A stretch of 49,788 nucleotides of DNA from Nocardioides jensenii JCM 1364 = NBRC 14755. GTDB lineage: Bacteria > Actinomycetota > Actinomycetes > Propionibacteriales > Nocardioidaceae. The position numbers and the translations under genes are program-made. Under the pieces are notes generated by a model that saw only the letters and a list, made by a program, of their open reading frames with translations, searched no databases and was not told where the DNA came from. Location of the stretch: positions 1 to 49,788 of the forward strand of contig NZ_BCRJ01000069.1 of NCBI RefSeq assembly GCF_001552535.1, given 5' to 3'. This document shows positions 8,136-16,517 of this stretch, one piece after another (position 1 is the stretch's first letter; every line of letters starts with the position of its first letter).

Positions 8136-8768
8136 TTGAGCAGTGGGCACGACGACCTGGGTGAGGTTCGCCCCCGCGGCGGGCGCATGCCGCGCAAGGC
8201 ACGCCGGGCGCAGCTGCTCGGTGCGGCGCTGGAGGTGTTCGTCGCCCAGGGCTACCACGCGGCCGCGATGGACGAGATCGCCGATCGCGCCGGCGTCTCC
8301 AAGCCCGTGCTCTACCAGCACTTCCCCGGCAAGCTCGACCTCTACCTCGCGCTCCTGGACACGTCGTGCGAGACCATCATCGCCAACTGCCGCGCCGCGC
8401 TCGAGTCCACCGAGGACAACAAGCTGCGCGTGGGCGCGACCATGGCGGCCTTCTTCGAGTACGTCTCCTCCGAGACCGGTGCATTCCGTCTGGTCTTCGA
8501 GTCCGACCTGACCAACGAGCCCGCCGTCCGCGACCAGGTCGAGCGGGTGACCCGTGAGTGCGCCGAGCTGATCGCGGACGTGATCCACGAGGACACCGCG
8601 CTCCCCGGCGAGGCGTCTCACCTGCTCGCAGTGTCCTTGGTCGGCATGGCCCAGGTCAGTGCCCGCTACTGGCTCACCGACTCCTCGAGCATCGACCGCG
8701 AAGACGCCGCCAGCCTGATCGCCGGGTTGGCCTGGCGCGGCATTCGCGGCTACCCCCTTCAAGACTGA
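8136..8768 (+). CDS. TetR/AcrR family transcriptional regulator
   Basis: A 210-residue DNA-binding regulator. The TTG start at 8136 has a GAGGAG site six bases upstream; the nearby ATG at 8131 hits a stop at once. The helix-turn-helix is at about residues 43-70 (AAMDEIADRAGVSKPVLYQHF), followed by an all-helical ligand or dimer domain. It lies 34 bp upstream of the DUF3107 gene and probably shares its transcript; the same TetR-DUF3107 pair occurs in mycobacteria (Rv3208-Rv3208A, recalled). Target genes and ligand are unknown. Confidence 0.9.
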   Translation: MSSGHDDLGEVRPRGGRMPRKARRAQLLGAALEVFVAQGYHAAAMDEIADRAGVSKPVLYQHFPGKLDLYLALLDTSCETIIANCRAALESTEDNKLRVGATMAAFFEYVSSETGAFRLVFESDLTNEPAVRDQVERVTRECAELIADVIHEDTALPGEASHLLAVSLVGMAQVSARYWLTDSSSIDREDAASLIAGLAWRGIRGYPLQD

Positions 8769-8802
8769 AACACCCACACGAACAGAGAGGAAGGCCCCCG
8801 CC

Positions 8803-9024
8803 ATGGAGGTCAAGATCGGCATCCAGCAGGCTCAGCGAGAGCTCGTCGTCGACGTCGAGCTCGAGGTCGACGAGGTCGAGAAGCTGGTCAGCGAAGCGGT
8901 CACCGCCGACGGAGTCGTGGCGCTCACCGACATCAAGGGACGCCGGGTGCTCGTGCCGGCCGCCCGACTCGCCTACGTCGAGATCGGCACCGGGGCCGCG
9001 GGCCAGGTCGGGTTCCGCTCCTGA
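8803..9024 (+). CDS. DUF3107 family small protein (TB9.4-like)
   Basis: A 73-residue acidic protein beginning MEVKIGIQQAQREL and ending in VPAARLAYVEIG, the signature of DUF3107, a family almost confined to Actinobacteria and typified by M. tuberculosis Rv3208A (TB9.4). Function is not established. A GAGGAAGG site precedes the ATG. It is conserved next to the TetR gene and upstream of a small membrane protein, giving a probable three-gene transcript 8136-9316. Confidence 0.92.
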   Translation: MEVKIGIQQAQRELVVDVELEVDEVEKLVSEAVTADGVVALTDIKGRRVLVPAARLAYVEIGTGAAGQVGFRS

Positions 9025-9049
9025 ACGGACCCCCTCGAGAGGACATCAG

Positions 9050-9316
9050 ATGGTCATCGACATGCTGTGGGCGCTGATCGGGGGCACTGTCATCGGATTC
9101 CTGGGCAAGGCAGCGGCACCCGGAGACCGGGACAACATCCCCCTCTGGCTCACTGTCATCTGCGGCATCGGTGGTGTGCTGATCGGGACCTGGGCCTACA
9201 CCCAGTTCTTCGACTCCAGCACCGGTGGCGTGGACTGGTGGCGCCACATCTGGCAGATCGTGACCGCCGCGATCCTGGTGATGATCGCGGCAGGCCTCAC
9301 CGGCCGGCGACGCTGA
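9050..9316 (+). CDS. GlsB/YeaQ/YmgE-like small membrane protein
   Basis: An 88-residue protein with three predicted membrane segments (about residues 4-20, 30-50 and 66-84) and glycine-rich turns (ALIGGTVIGFLGK, GIGGVLIGTWAY) characteristic of the transglycosylase-associated/YeaQ stress-protein family. The ATG at 9050 is preceded by GAGAGGA; longer in-frame starts upstream would overlap DUF3107. An amphiphilic loop (FFDSSTGGVDWWRHI) joins helices 2 and 3. Biochemical role unknown. It lies 25 bp after DUF3107, likely co-transcribed. Confidence 0.8.
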   Translation: MVIDMLWALIGGTVIGFLGKAAAPGDRDNIPLWLTVICGIGGVLIGTWAYTQFFDSSTGGVDWWRHIWQIVTAAILVMIAAGLTGRRR

Positions 9317-9349
9317 GCCAGTCGCCGCGCCGTTTCGGCAGGGAGTCCG

Positions 9350-10915
9350 TCAGTCGATGGCCTGCTCCAGGCCGAGCGCGTCTTCCTTCTCCTCCTTGCG
9401 CACCGTGGTGCGCAACTCGGTGACCGGCATCATCCACACCGCCACCAGCGTGATCACCGCGATGACACCTGCCACCACGAAGATGTAGCCGGTGCTGTCG
9501 CCGTAGGCGTGCCGGATGATGGTCAGGAACGGCTCCGGAACCTTGTCGAGGTCGAGGTTGCCGCCACCGGTGGCGTCGTCAGGCACCGGGAGGCCCTTGG
9601 CCTGCAGCCCGGACGCGATGTGGTCGCCGACCCGGTTGGTCAGGATCGCGCCGAGCACGGCGATGCCGACGGTGCCGCCGAGCGAGCGGAAGAAGCTGAC
9701 CACGCCACTGGCCGCGCCGATGTCGCGTACGTCGACCGTGTTCTGCACGACGAGCACCAGGTTCTGCATCAGCGTGCCCTGACCGACGCCCATCAGGATC
9801 ATGTAGGCGCTGAGGTGCCACACCGGGGTCGTGTGGTCGGTGGGGCCCATCAACATCAGGCCGGCGATCAGGATCACGGTGCCGGCGAGCATGTAGGGCT
9901 TCCAGATCCCGGTGCGCGTGATCAGCTGGCCCGACACGGTCGCGCCGACCATGCTGCCGAGGATCAGCGGCAGCATCAGCAAGCCGGCCTCGGTGGGCGT
10001 GAAGCCCTGGGCCACCTGGAAGAACTGGCTGAGGAAGACCGACGTACCGAACTGCGCGATGCCGACCGCGATGCTGGCCACGATGGCGAGCATGGTCGTC
10101 TTCTCGAGCAGGATCTTCGGCGGGATCAGCGGCTCCGGGTGGCTGCGCTCCACGAAGACGAGCGCGATCACCGCGAGCACGGCGGGCACCAGGAGGTAGC
10201 CCGTCTCACGCGAGGCCCAGTCGAAGTTCTTGCCGGCGAACGAGACCCAGACCAGGGGAAGGCTGGCGGCGACGGCGATCAGGCCCGCGCCCCACCAGTC
10301 GATGTGCACGTCGCGACGCACGGTGTCGAGGTGGAGGAACTTCTGCAGCATGCCGAGTCCGACCAACGAGATCGGGACCGCCGCCCAGAAGCACCAGCGC
10401 CAGCCGAGCGTGTCGACCAAGAGGCCACCGAGCAACGGTCCCGAGACCGTGGCCACGGCCATCGTGGCGGCCATGTAGCCGCTGTAGCGGCCGCGCTCAC
10501 GCGGCGGGATGATCGAACCGAGGATGGACTGTGCCAGTGCCATCAGGCCTCCGACGCCGAGCCCCTGGAGGCCACGGGCGCAGAGCAGCTGCGGCACGTT
10601 GTCGGCGAAGCCCGCGGCCAGCGATCCCAGCAGGAAGATCACGCCGGAGATCTGGACCAGCAGCTTCTTGTCGAACAGGTCGGACAGCTTCGACCAGATC
10701 GGGCTGGAGACCGTCATCATCAACAGCGTGATGGTCACGACCCAGGTGTACTGGGTCTGGTTGCCGTGCAGGTCGCCGATGATCGTCGGCAGCGCGGTGC
10801 TGACGATGGTCGAGCTGACCATGGCCACGAAGAGCATCGACAGCAGGCCCGCGAGGACCTCCATGATCTCCTTCTGGCTCAGGTTCGGCTCGTCGTAGAC
10901 GGGCTGGTTGCTCAT
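9350..10915 (-). CDS. MFS multidrug efflux transporter, DHA2 (14-TM) family
   Basis: A 521-residue membrane carrier, the usual length of EmrB/QacA-type drug:proton antiporters. Visible marks are motif A after TM2 (SKLSDLFDKKLL), RGLQGLGVGGL in TM4 and the antiporter motif C (SGPLLGGLLVDTLGWRW) in TM5. The start ATG at 10915 has AGGAA upstream and overlaps the marR stop by four bases (ATGA), so translation is coupled. It probably exports the compound sensed by that MarR protein. The N-terminal residues before TM1 and the charged C-terminal tail (RKEEKEDALG) are cytoplasmic. Confidence 0.93.
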   Translation of the reverse strand: MSNQPVYDEPNLSQKEIMEVLAGLLSMLFVAMVSSTIVSTALPTIIGDLHGNQTQYTWVVTITLLMMTVSSPIWSKLSDLFDKKLLVQISGVIFLLGSLAAGFADNVPQLLCARGLQGLGVGGLMALAQSILGSIIPPRERGRYSGYMAATMAVATVSGPLLGGLLVDTLGWRWCFWAAVPISLVGLGMLQKFLHLDTVRRDVHIDWWGAGLIAVAASLPLVWVSFAGKNFDWASRETGYLLVPAVLAVIALVFVERSHPEPLIPPKILLEKTTMLAIVASIAVGIAQFGTSVFLSQFFQVAQGFTPTEAGLLMLPLILGSMVGATVSGQLITRTGIWKPYMLAGTVILIAGLMLMGPTDHTTPVWHLSAYMILMGVGQGTLMQNLVLVVQNTVDVRDIGAASGVVSFFRSLGGTVGIAVLGAILTNRVGDHIASGLQAKGLPVPDDATGGGNLDLDKVPEPFLTIIRHAYGDSTGYIFVVAGVIAVITLVAVWMMPVTELRTTVRKEEKEDALGLEQAID

Positions 10916-11436
10916 GGGTGTTCCTTGTCGTTGTTCACGTGCGTGGTGCGACCTGTGTCGCGCCCCAGGGCGGGCACGATGTGGTCGGAGATCTCGTCGA
11001 GCAGTGCCGCGGCGGCGTGGACCTTGGCCTCGTCCCAGTCGGTGAAGTGCTCCTGCATGCCGGCGACGTACGCCGTCCGCATGGCGGTCAGTCGGCTGCG
11101 ACCGGCCTCGGTCAGCGCGATCAGCTCGGCGCGACCGTCCTCGGGGTCCCGACGGCGTACGACGAGCTGCTGCTCGTCGAGCGCGACCAGCTGGCGACTG
11201 ATCACCGAGGGCCCGACCCCGAGCGACTCGGCGATGAAACCGGGTCGGCTCTCGCCGTGCTCGGCGAGCGTGCGCAAGATCGTGACGTCGGAGCGCTTGA
11301 GGGCTCCGGGGAGCTGCACCCACAGGTTCGCCGTCGACCGGATCGTGCGGGTGAACCGGAAGAGGCTGGAGGCGAACTCCTCGAAGGCGACGGCGTGCGC
11401 GGACCTCTCCACACCCACCGAGGATTGCTTGACCAT
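10912..11436 (-). CDS. MarR family transcriptional regulator of the adjacent efflux gene
   Basis: A 174-residue winged-helix regulator (GALKRSDVTILRTLAEHG; recognition region LGVGPSVISRQLVALDEQQLVVRRRDPEDGR). The start is taken as ATG 11436 because a plausible promoter (TTGGTT, 17 bp, CATAAT) ends 7 bases before it, predicting a leaderless mRNA; ATG 11445 and TTG 11472 are alternatives, but the latter would run through the operator. It overlaps the MFS gene by four bases. Family logic: it represses its own operon until a drug-like ligand binds. Confidence 0.9.
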   Translation of the reverse strand: MVKQSSVGVERSAHAVAFEEFASSLFRFTRTIRSTANLWVQLPGALKRSDVTILRTLAEHGESRPGFIAESLGVGPSVISRQLVALDEQQLVVRRRDPEDGRAELIALTEAGRSRLTAMRTAYVAGMQEHFTDWDEAKVHAAAALLDEISDHIVPALGRDTGRTTHVNNDKEHP

Positions 11437-11443
11437 GTCAAAC

Positions 11444-11472
11444 ATTATGCAACGATTGATTTCATCAACCAA
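11444..11472 (-). promoter_or_regulatory. marR-efflux promoter with operator palindrome in the spacer
   Basis: Read on the minus strand: -35 TTGGTT (11472-11467), 17-bp spacer, -10 CATAAT (11449-11444). Almost all of the spacer and the end of the -35 box is the palindrome ttgat-gaa-atcaa (11456-11468), the usual form of a MarR operator, so a bound repressor would block RNA polymerase. The stretch is strikingly AT-rich for this genome. Confidence 0.65.
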
Positions 11473-11568
11473 ATAACTGCAGGGGTGACGTCCGCCACCA
11501 GGCGATCAGCCCGTGGATCGTCCGGGTCAGCAGGCCGCGCTCAGCCGGCCCGACTCAACGGCGCGCTC

Positions 11569-12270
11569 TCAGTGGGCCAGGCCGAGCTCGGCCATCCGAG
11601 CCGCGTGGCGCTCGGTGAGCCGGTTGAACATCCGACCGATCGCCGCGAGGTCCAGCCCGGGGCGGTCGACACCCCCGGCCAGCAACGCCGAGAGGGCATC
11701 GCGGTCGGCAGCGACCCGCTGCGCCTGGGAGAGCGCCTCCCCCATCAGCCGTCGACCCCACAGGGCCAGCGGGCCGCCCACACGGTGATCGGCGACGATC
11801 CCCTCGCGCACCCGCTCGACCACGAACTCACTGTGCGTGGTTCGCTCCAGCGAGGTGAGGATCAGGTCGCGGGTGTCGACGTCGACGAAGGCTGCGATCT
11901 CGGCGTAGAAGTCCCGGGCCAGGCCGTCCCCGACGTACGCCTTGACCAGGCCCTCCAGCCACGTCGAGGGCGAGGTGTGGGCGTGGAAGGAGTCCACCGC
12001 CTGACGGAACGGCGCCATCGCCTCGAACGGGTCGGCACCCAGGGACTCCAGTCGCTCCCGGAACCTCAGCACGTTGTCGAACTCGGCACTGGCCATCGTG
12101 GCCAGGGCGACCTTGTCCTGGAGGGTGGGCGCCAGCTTGGCGTCCTCGGCAAGGCGCTCGAAGGCCGAGATCTCGCCGTACGCGATCACTCCCAGCAGGT
12201 CGACGACCGCGGCACGGTAGGTCGGGTCGGAGAAGGCAACACCGTCGCCGTCGGTCGGGGATTCAGTCAT
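11569..12270 (-). CDS. ferritin-like fold protein (Rv3210c-like)
   Basis: A 233-residue, almost wholly helical protein. Segments such as AYGEISAFERLAEDA, ASAEFDNVLRFRERLESLG, RDFYAEIAAFVDVDTRD and LERTTHSEFVVERVR contain the Glu and His residues of a ferritin-like four-helix bundle of the MiaE-like group. It probably binds a di-metal centre, but activity is unproved for actinobacterial members. ATG at 12270. It is divergent from the DEAD-box helicase gene, an arrangement also recalled for mycobacterial Rv3210c-Rv3211. The 132 bp to the marR start shows no clear terminator. Confidence 0.75.
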   Translation of the reverse strand: MTESPTDGDGVAFSDPTYRAAVVDLLGVIAYGEISAFERLAEDAKLAPTLQDKVALATMASAEFDNVLRFRERLESLGADPFEAMAPFRQAVDSFHAHTSPSTWLEGLVKAYVGDGLARDFYAEIAAFVDVDTRDLILTSLERTTHSEFVVERVREGIVADHRVGGPLALWGRRLMGEALSQAQRVAADRDALSALLAGGVDRPGLDLAAIGRMFNRLTERHAARMAELGLAH

Positions 12271-12444
12271 GTTCGCAGCGTACCGATAGACTTGAGGTCA
12301 TTGCGTGGCGCGACCAAGTTCGCGCCCCCCTCTCGGCATCGCACCGGGACCCGCCCACCAGGGCCCGTCCAGCAGACGCAGGTGCCGGCGCATGTGCGCG
12401 GCGGATCCGCCTCCGGAGTCGGCCGCACAGACCTACACACGGAA

Positions 12445-13857
12445 ATGAATACGCACTTGACCACCTTCAGAGAACTCGGCGTGCTGCCCGAAATCGCAGA
12501 CGCCCTCGAACGCGCCGGCATCGTCGAGCCGTTCCCCATCCAGGAGATGACCCTCTCCGTCGCACTGCTGGGCACCGACATGATCGGCCAGGCCCGCACC
12601 GGCACCGGCAAGACGCTGGCCTTCGGCATCCCGATCCTGCAGCGCACCGTCGCGGCCCACGACCCCGACTACGCCGAGATGGCGCAGGGCAAGCCCCAGG
12701 CCCTCATCGTCGCCCCGACCCGCGAGCTCGCGCTCCAGGTCTCCAACGACCTCCACCTGGCCGGCACCGACCGAGGCATCCGCGTGCTCACCGTGTACGG
12801 CGGCGTGGGCTACGACCCGCAGCTCGACGCCCTCAAGTCCGGCGTCGACGTGGTGGTCGGCACCCCGGGCCGCCTGATCGACCTGGCCAACCGCAGGGCC
12901 CTCGACCTCTCCCACGTGAAGTCCGTCGTGCTCGACGAGGCCGACGAGATGCTGGACCTCGGCTTCCTGCCCGACGTCGAGCGCCTGCTCAGCATGACCC
13001 CCGAGACCCGGCAGACCATGCTGTTCTCGGCCACCATGCCGGCCGCGATCATCGCCCTGGCCCGCACGCACATGCGCCACCCGATGAACATCCGCGCGGA
13101 GTCCGCCTCGGACGACCAGATGGTGCCGGCCACGGCCCAGTTCATCTACCAGGCCCACGGCCTCGACAAGCCCGAGATCATCGGCCGCGTCCTCCAGGCC
13201 GACGACGCCGACAAGGTCATCGTCTTCACCCGCACCAAGCGCCAGTCGCAGCGCATCGCCGACGACCTGACCGAACGCGGCTTCAACGCCAGCCCGCTCC
13301 ACGGCGACATGCAGCAGTCCTCACGCGAGAAGGCGATGACACGCTTCCGCGAGGACAAGATCAAGGTCCTGGTCGCCACCGACGTCGCCGCCCGAGGCAT
13401 CGACGTGGCCGGCGTCTCCCACGTCATCAACTACACGTGCCCCGAGGACGACAAGACCTACGTGCACCGCATCGGCCGCACGGGTCGAGCGGGTGCCACC
13501 GGCACTGCGATCACGTTCGTGGACTGGGCCGACCTGACCCGCTGGAAGGTCATCAACAAGACCCTCGGTCTGCCCTTCGAGGAGCCGCAGGAGACCTACT
13601 CCACGTCCGAGCACCTCTACCACGACCAGGGCATCCCGGTCGGCACCAAGGGCCGCATCAAGGACCCCGCGCCGGTCGAGAAGAAGCCGTCCACCCGTGA
13701 CGCGGACCGCAGCCGCCGTTCCGGTGGCCACGGGGGCCAGGGTCCCGCCTCGTCCGAGGGTGGCGAGAAGTCGAGCGCCCCGCGCAAGCGCAACCGCAAC
13801 CGCCGTCGTACCCGCAGCGGCGAGTCGGTCGCCGCGAACACCACCCAGGCCGACTGA
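12445..13857 (+). CDS. DEAD-box RNA helicase (RhlE-like)
   Basis: A 470-residue ATP-dependent RNA helicase. Motifs in order: Q motif FPIQEMTL (30-37), Walker A ARTGTGKT (50-57), PTRELALQ (91-98), DEAD (164-167), SAT in FSATMP, ARGIDV and HRIGRTGRAG. The tail beyond residue 400 is long, basic and low-complexity (KRNRNRRRTR), as expected for RNA binding. Start ATG 12445 has only a weak ribosome site; TTG at 12457 (fifth codon) is an alternative that would give the common MTTFRELGVL start. Likely roles are ribosome assembly or RNA turnover. Synteny with Rv3211 rhlE is recalled. Confidence 0.93.
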   Translation: MNTHLTTFRELGVLPEIADALERAGIVEPFPIQEMTLSVALLGTDMIGQARTGTGKTLAFGIPILQRTVAAHDPDYAEMAQGKPQALIVAPTRELALQVSNDLHLAGTDRGIRVLTVYGGVGYDPQLDALKSGVDVVVGTPGRLIDLANRRALDLSHVKSVVLDEADEMLDLGFLPDVERLLSMTPETRQTMLFSATMPAAIIALARTHMRHPMNIRAESASDDQMVPATAQFIYQAHGLDKPEIIGRVLQADDADKVIVFTRTKRQSQRIADDLTERGFNASPLHGDMQQSSREKAMTRFREDKIKVLVATDVAARGIDVAGVSHVINYTCPEDDKTYVHRIGRTGRAGATGTAITFVDWADLTRWKVINKTLGLPFEEPQETYSTSEHLYHDQGIPVGTKGRIKDPAPVEKKPSTRDADRSRRSGGHGGQGPASSEGGEKSSAPRKRNRNRRRTRSGESVAANTTQAD

Positions 13858-13874
13858 CCGGTCGCCAGGACTCA

Positions 13875-13911
13875 CACCGACCCGTCGCGAGTTCCTCGCG
13901 GCGGGTCGGTG
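13875..13911. terminator. bidirectional terminator between helicase and L,D-transpeptidase genes
   Basis: A 17-bp stem, caccgacccgtcgcgag/ctcgcggcgggtcggtg (one G-T wobble), with loop ttc, lies between two convergent genes. Its left arm and loop carry the 17-mer cgacccgtcgcgagttc that also begins the tandem repeat at 1315. Confidence 0.85.
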
Positions 13912-14004
13912 TCATTTCAGGATCAGGGGACGTCCGGCACCACGGTCGCGGGAACAACCGCACCGCAGGAGGTCACGCCGGAGCCTCACGAGGGCGTTGC
14001 GGCG

Positions 14005-14694
14005 TCAGACGACGACGACCTCGGTGCCGATCGGGGCGAAGTCCCACAGGGCTCGGGCGTCGTCGGTGCGCTGGCGGATGCATCCGTGGGACAGCGGCGT
14101 GCCCAGCTGCTCGAGCGTCTGGACCGGTGCACCGTCATCGACCGGGATGTCGTGGAAGCCGATGGCCGCATTGGGACCGTGCGCGAAACGGACGAACCAG
14201 CGCATGGTGCCGGAGTCGTCGATGCCCCACGCCTGTTCGGAACGCGAGAACACGGCGTACGAACCGGGCTGCAGGTTGTCGTAGACACTGCCCGAGACGA
14301 GGTAGCTGCGCTCGACCTCGTCGTCGTCGGAGATCAGCCAGACCCGCTGATCGTTCTGGCTGAACACCACGCGCCTGCCCTCACCCGAGTCGGCCGGCGC
14401 GACGTCCGGGTCGACGTCGAGGACCGGGGCCCGCGACACCGACTTCATCGGCACCCGGGCGGTGCTGCGGTTGCTCGAGAGCTGATCGGTGACGGCGGAC
14501 TGGTCCTGGGACGGCGAGCTCTGCGAGGACATCGCCGATCCGACCGAGGTGGTGAGCGCGGCCGCACCGGACCCACCGGTCGGCAGCACACCCAGGCCGC
14601 CGAGCACCGCGGTCATGGTCACCATGACCGAGGCCACCACGGCGACGATCCGGCCGTAGCGCGGCCGGATCGGCTCCATGCGGTGACGGCTCAC
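14005..14694 (-). CDS. L,D-transpeptidase-family (YkuD) membrane-anchored protein
   Basis: A 229-residue protein with one N-terminal membrane segment (about residues 16-38), a Ser/Thr/Gln-rich linker and a C-terminal YkuD domain. The catalytic signature is present: H181 in IGFHDIP and S-H-G-C-I-R with nucleophile Cys205, followed by D-A-x-x-L-W. Such enzymes make 3-3 peptidoglycan crosslinks or attach proteins to the wall, outside the membrane. GTG at 14694 is used as start; ATG at 14679 is possible. It begins only 7 bases after the ParA-like gene, so the two are probably co-transcribed. The domain is short (about 125 residues) with no Ig-like module. Confidence 0.85.
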   Translation of the reverse strand: MSRHRMEPIRPRYGRIVAVVASVMVTMTAVLGGLGVLPTGGSGAAALTTSVGSAMSSQSSPSQDQSAVTDQLSSNRSTARVPMKSVSRAPVLDVDPDVAPADSGEGRRVVFSQNDQRVWLISDDDEVERSYLVSGSVYDNLQPGSYAVFSRSEQAWGIDDSGTMRWFVRFAHGPNAAIGFHDIPVDDGAPVQTLEQLGTPLSHGCIRQRTDDARALWDFAPIGTEVVVV

Positions 14695-14701
14695 GACAGA
14701 C

Positions 14702-15481
14702 TCACTTGCCCGACCGCAGCTTCACCAGGTTCGCGGCCACCTCGCGGTAGGCCATCGCACCCTTGTTGCTGCGGTTCGTGGACAGGATCGAGCGCCCGGC
14801 CGCAGGGGCCTCGGCGAACTTGATCGTCTTCGGGATCGGCGGCTCGATGACGGCCAGGTCGTAGGTCTCGGAAATGGTCTCGAGCACCGTTCGGGAGTGG
14901 TTGGTGCGTCCGTCGAACAGGGTCGGGAGCACGCCCCACACCTTGAGCTTGCGGTTGGTGAACTTGCGGACGTCGTGCACCGTGTCCAGCAGCTGGCCGA
15001 CGCCGCGGTGCGAGAGCGTCTCGCACTGCAGCGGGATCAGCACGCCCTGGGCGGCGGTGAGGGCGGCCACCGTGAGCACCCCGAGGGACGGAGGGCAGTC
15101 CAGGAGCACCCAGTCGTAGTGCACACCGGACTCCTCGAGGTCCTCGAGGGCACCTTTGATCACGTGCTCGCGACCCGTGCGGGTCAGCAGGTCGGCCTCG
15201 GCGCGGGCCAGCTCGATCGTGGCCGGCAGGAGGTCGACGCCGTCCTCGGTGGCGATGACGATCTCGCTCGCGTCGAGCCCCTTGGTCAGCACGTGGTGCA
15301 CGGAGAGCTCGAGGTCCTCGGGGTCGATGCCGAGGGAGAAGGTGAGACAGGCCTGCGGGTCGAGATCGACGAGCAGGACTCGGTGGCCGAGTTCGGCGAG
15401 TGCGGCGCCCAGCGAGGCCACGGTCGTGGTCTTGGCGACGCCGCCCTTCTGGTTGGCGATCGCGAGCGTTGTGGTGGTCAT
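14702..15481 (-). CDS. ParA/Soj-family ATPase
   Basis: A 259-residue deviant-Walker ATPase: KGGVAKTT near residues 12-19, switch VLLVDLDPQ and LLDCPPSLGVLT. No ParB or parS-like partner is nearby, and the genuine chromosomal parAB normally sits near oriC, so this is an orphan ParA-like protein such as M. tuberculosis Rv3213c (recalled). Orphans of this kind position proteins or complexes on the nucleoid or membrane. Its L,D-transpeptidase neighbour is 7 bases downstream. ATG at 15481 is preceded by GGGG. Confidence 0.9.
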   Translation of the reverse strand: MTTTTLAIANQKGGVAKTTTVASLGAALAELGHRVLLVDLDPQACLTFSLGIDPEDLELSVHHVLTKGLDASEIVIATEDGVDLLPATIELARAEADLLTRTGREHVIKGALEDLEESGVHYDWVLLDCPPSLGVLTVAALTAAQGVLIPLQCETLSHRGVGQLLDTVHDVRKFTNRKLKVWGVLPTLFDGRTNHSRTVLETISETYDLAVIEPPIPKTIKFAEAPAAGRSILSTNRSNKGAMAYREVAANLVKLRSGK

Positions 15482-15511
15482 CGTGCCCCATCATGCCTGA
15501 CCGCGCCAGGC

Positions 15512-15533
15512 GTGCGGCACAGGCATGCCGCAC
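15512..15533 (-). terminator. hairpin after the PHP gene
   Basis: An 8-bp perfect stem, gtgcggca/tgccgcac, with a 6-base loop, between the PHP stop and the ParA start. A weak terminator candidate. Confidence 0.45.
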
Positions 15534-15565
15534 CGGCGCCGGCGGGGTGACTCAGCCAACTGTGC

Positions 15566-16444
15566 TCACGGTCGCAGCAGCTCGGGGGCGGGCCGACCCG
15601 AGTCGGCTGCAGCGGTGGCAGCCAGCTCCATGAGGCGCTGGAACTGGGCAGGGTCGGTGGTGTTGCACCCCAGACCGTGGTTCTTCTTCCCGGCTCCGTG
15701 GTAGTCACTGGATCCGGTGCGCACGAGCCCGAGGTCCTCGGCGATGACGCGCAGCTCGGCCCGGGCTCGGCTGTCGTGGTCCTGGTGGTCGACCTCCACG
15801 CCGACCAGTCCGAGGGCGGCGAGCTCCGCGATGTCGTCGCGGGTCATCCCCGACGGGTCGTGACGCCCCCAGGGGTGGGCGATCACGGTGACACCGCCCG
15901 CCTCCCCGACCAACCGGATCATCTCCGTCAGCGGCGCGGCGTAGCGGTCGACGTACGCCGGGCGCCCCGGACTCAGCAGCTCGTCGAAGGCCTGCTCGCG
16001 GTCACGCACCGCACCCATCGCGATCAACGCGTCCGCGACGTGAGGGCGGCCGGTGGCCGCGGCTTCGCCGGCCACGCGGCGTACGTCGGCGGCGGTGATC
16101 TCGTAGCCCAGGGCGTTGAGCCGATCGATGATCGCGGGGATCCGTGAGTTGCGGCCGTCGAGGATCCTCTGGAGTGCCACGACCAGCGGCTGGTAGGTCG
16201 GGTCGGGCAGGTAGCCGAGGAGGTGGACGCCCTGCCCGTTGTGCCGGGTGCTGATCTCCATGCCCCGCACCAGGGTCAGACCCACCTTCGCCGCCGCCTC
16301 AGCGGCCTCCGGCCACCCCTCGCTGGTGTCGTGGTCGGTCAGCGCCACGACGTCGAGGCCCGCTGCCGCCGCCTCATGGACCACCTCCGCCGGAGTGCGG
16401 GTGCCGTCGCTGGCACGGGAATGCGTGTGGAGGTCGATGCGCAC
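15566..16444 (-). CDS. PHP-domain phosphoesterase (YciV/RNase AM-like)
   Basis: A 292-residue metal-dependent phosphoesterase. PHP motifs are intact: HTHSRASDGT (6-15), LTDHDTSEGW, H in VIAHPWGRHD and GSSDYHGAGK. Family members hydrolyse 3',5'-nucleoside bisphosphates or act as 5'-3' exoribonucleases on short RNA (E. coli YciV/RNase AM). Cytoplasmic. ATG at 16444. It follows the DUF6758 gene by 73 bp on the same strand. Confidence 0.9.
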   Translation of the reverse strand: MRIDLHTHSRASDGTRTPAEVVHEAAAAGLDVVALTDHDTSEGWPEAAEAAAKVGLTLVRGMEISTRHNGQGVHLLGYLPDPTYQPLVVALQRILDGRNSRIPAIIDRLNALGYEITAADVRRVAGEAAATGRPHVADALIAMGAVRDREQAFDELLSPGRPAYVDRYAAPLTEMIRLVGEAGGVTVIAHPWGRHDPSGMTRDDIAELAALGLVGVEVDHQDHDSRARAELRVIAEDLGLVRTGSSDYHGAGKKNHGLGCNTTDPAQFQRLMELAATAAADSGRPAPELLRP

Positions 16445-16517
16445 CCCGGCAGCCTAGGCCATCCTCCCGATGCCCGGCGGTCGCCAGGGTCGTCCTGCGG
16501 TGGACCTGACCGGCCGG

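Noticed and set aside
7128..8822. 564-codon minus-strand frame over the M6 and TetR genes
   Set aside because: It crosses two well supported genes and a terminator, and has no recognisable domain.
10918..12444. Long upstream extension of the DEAD-box helicase frame
   Set aside because: It runs antisense through marR and the ferritin-like gene; helicase homology starts at about 12445-12457.
14702..15481. Chromosome partition locus (parAB/parS)
   Set aside because: No ParB gene or parS-like palindrome is nearby, and the surrounding genes are not origin-associated.
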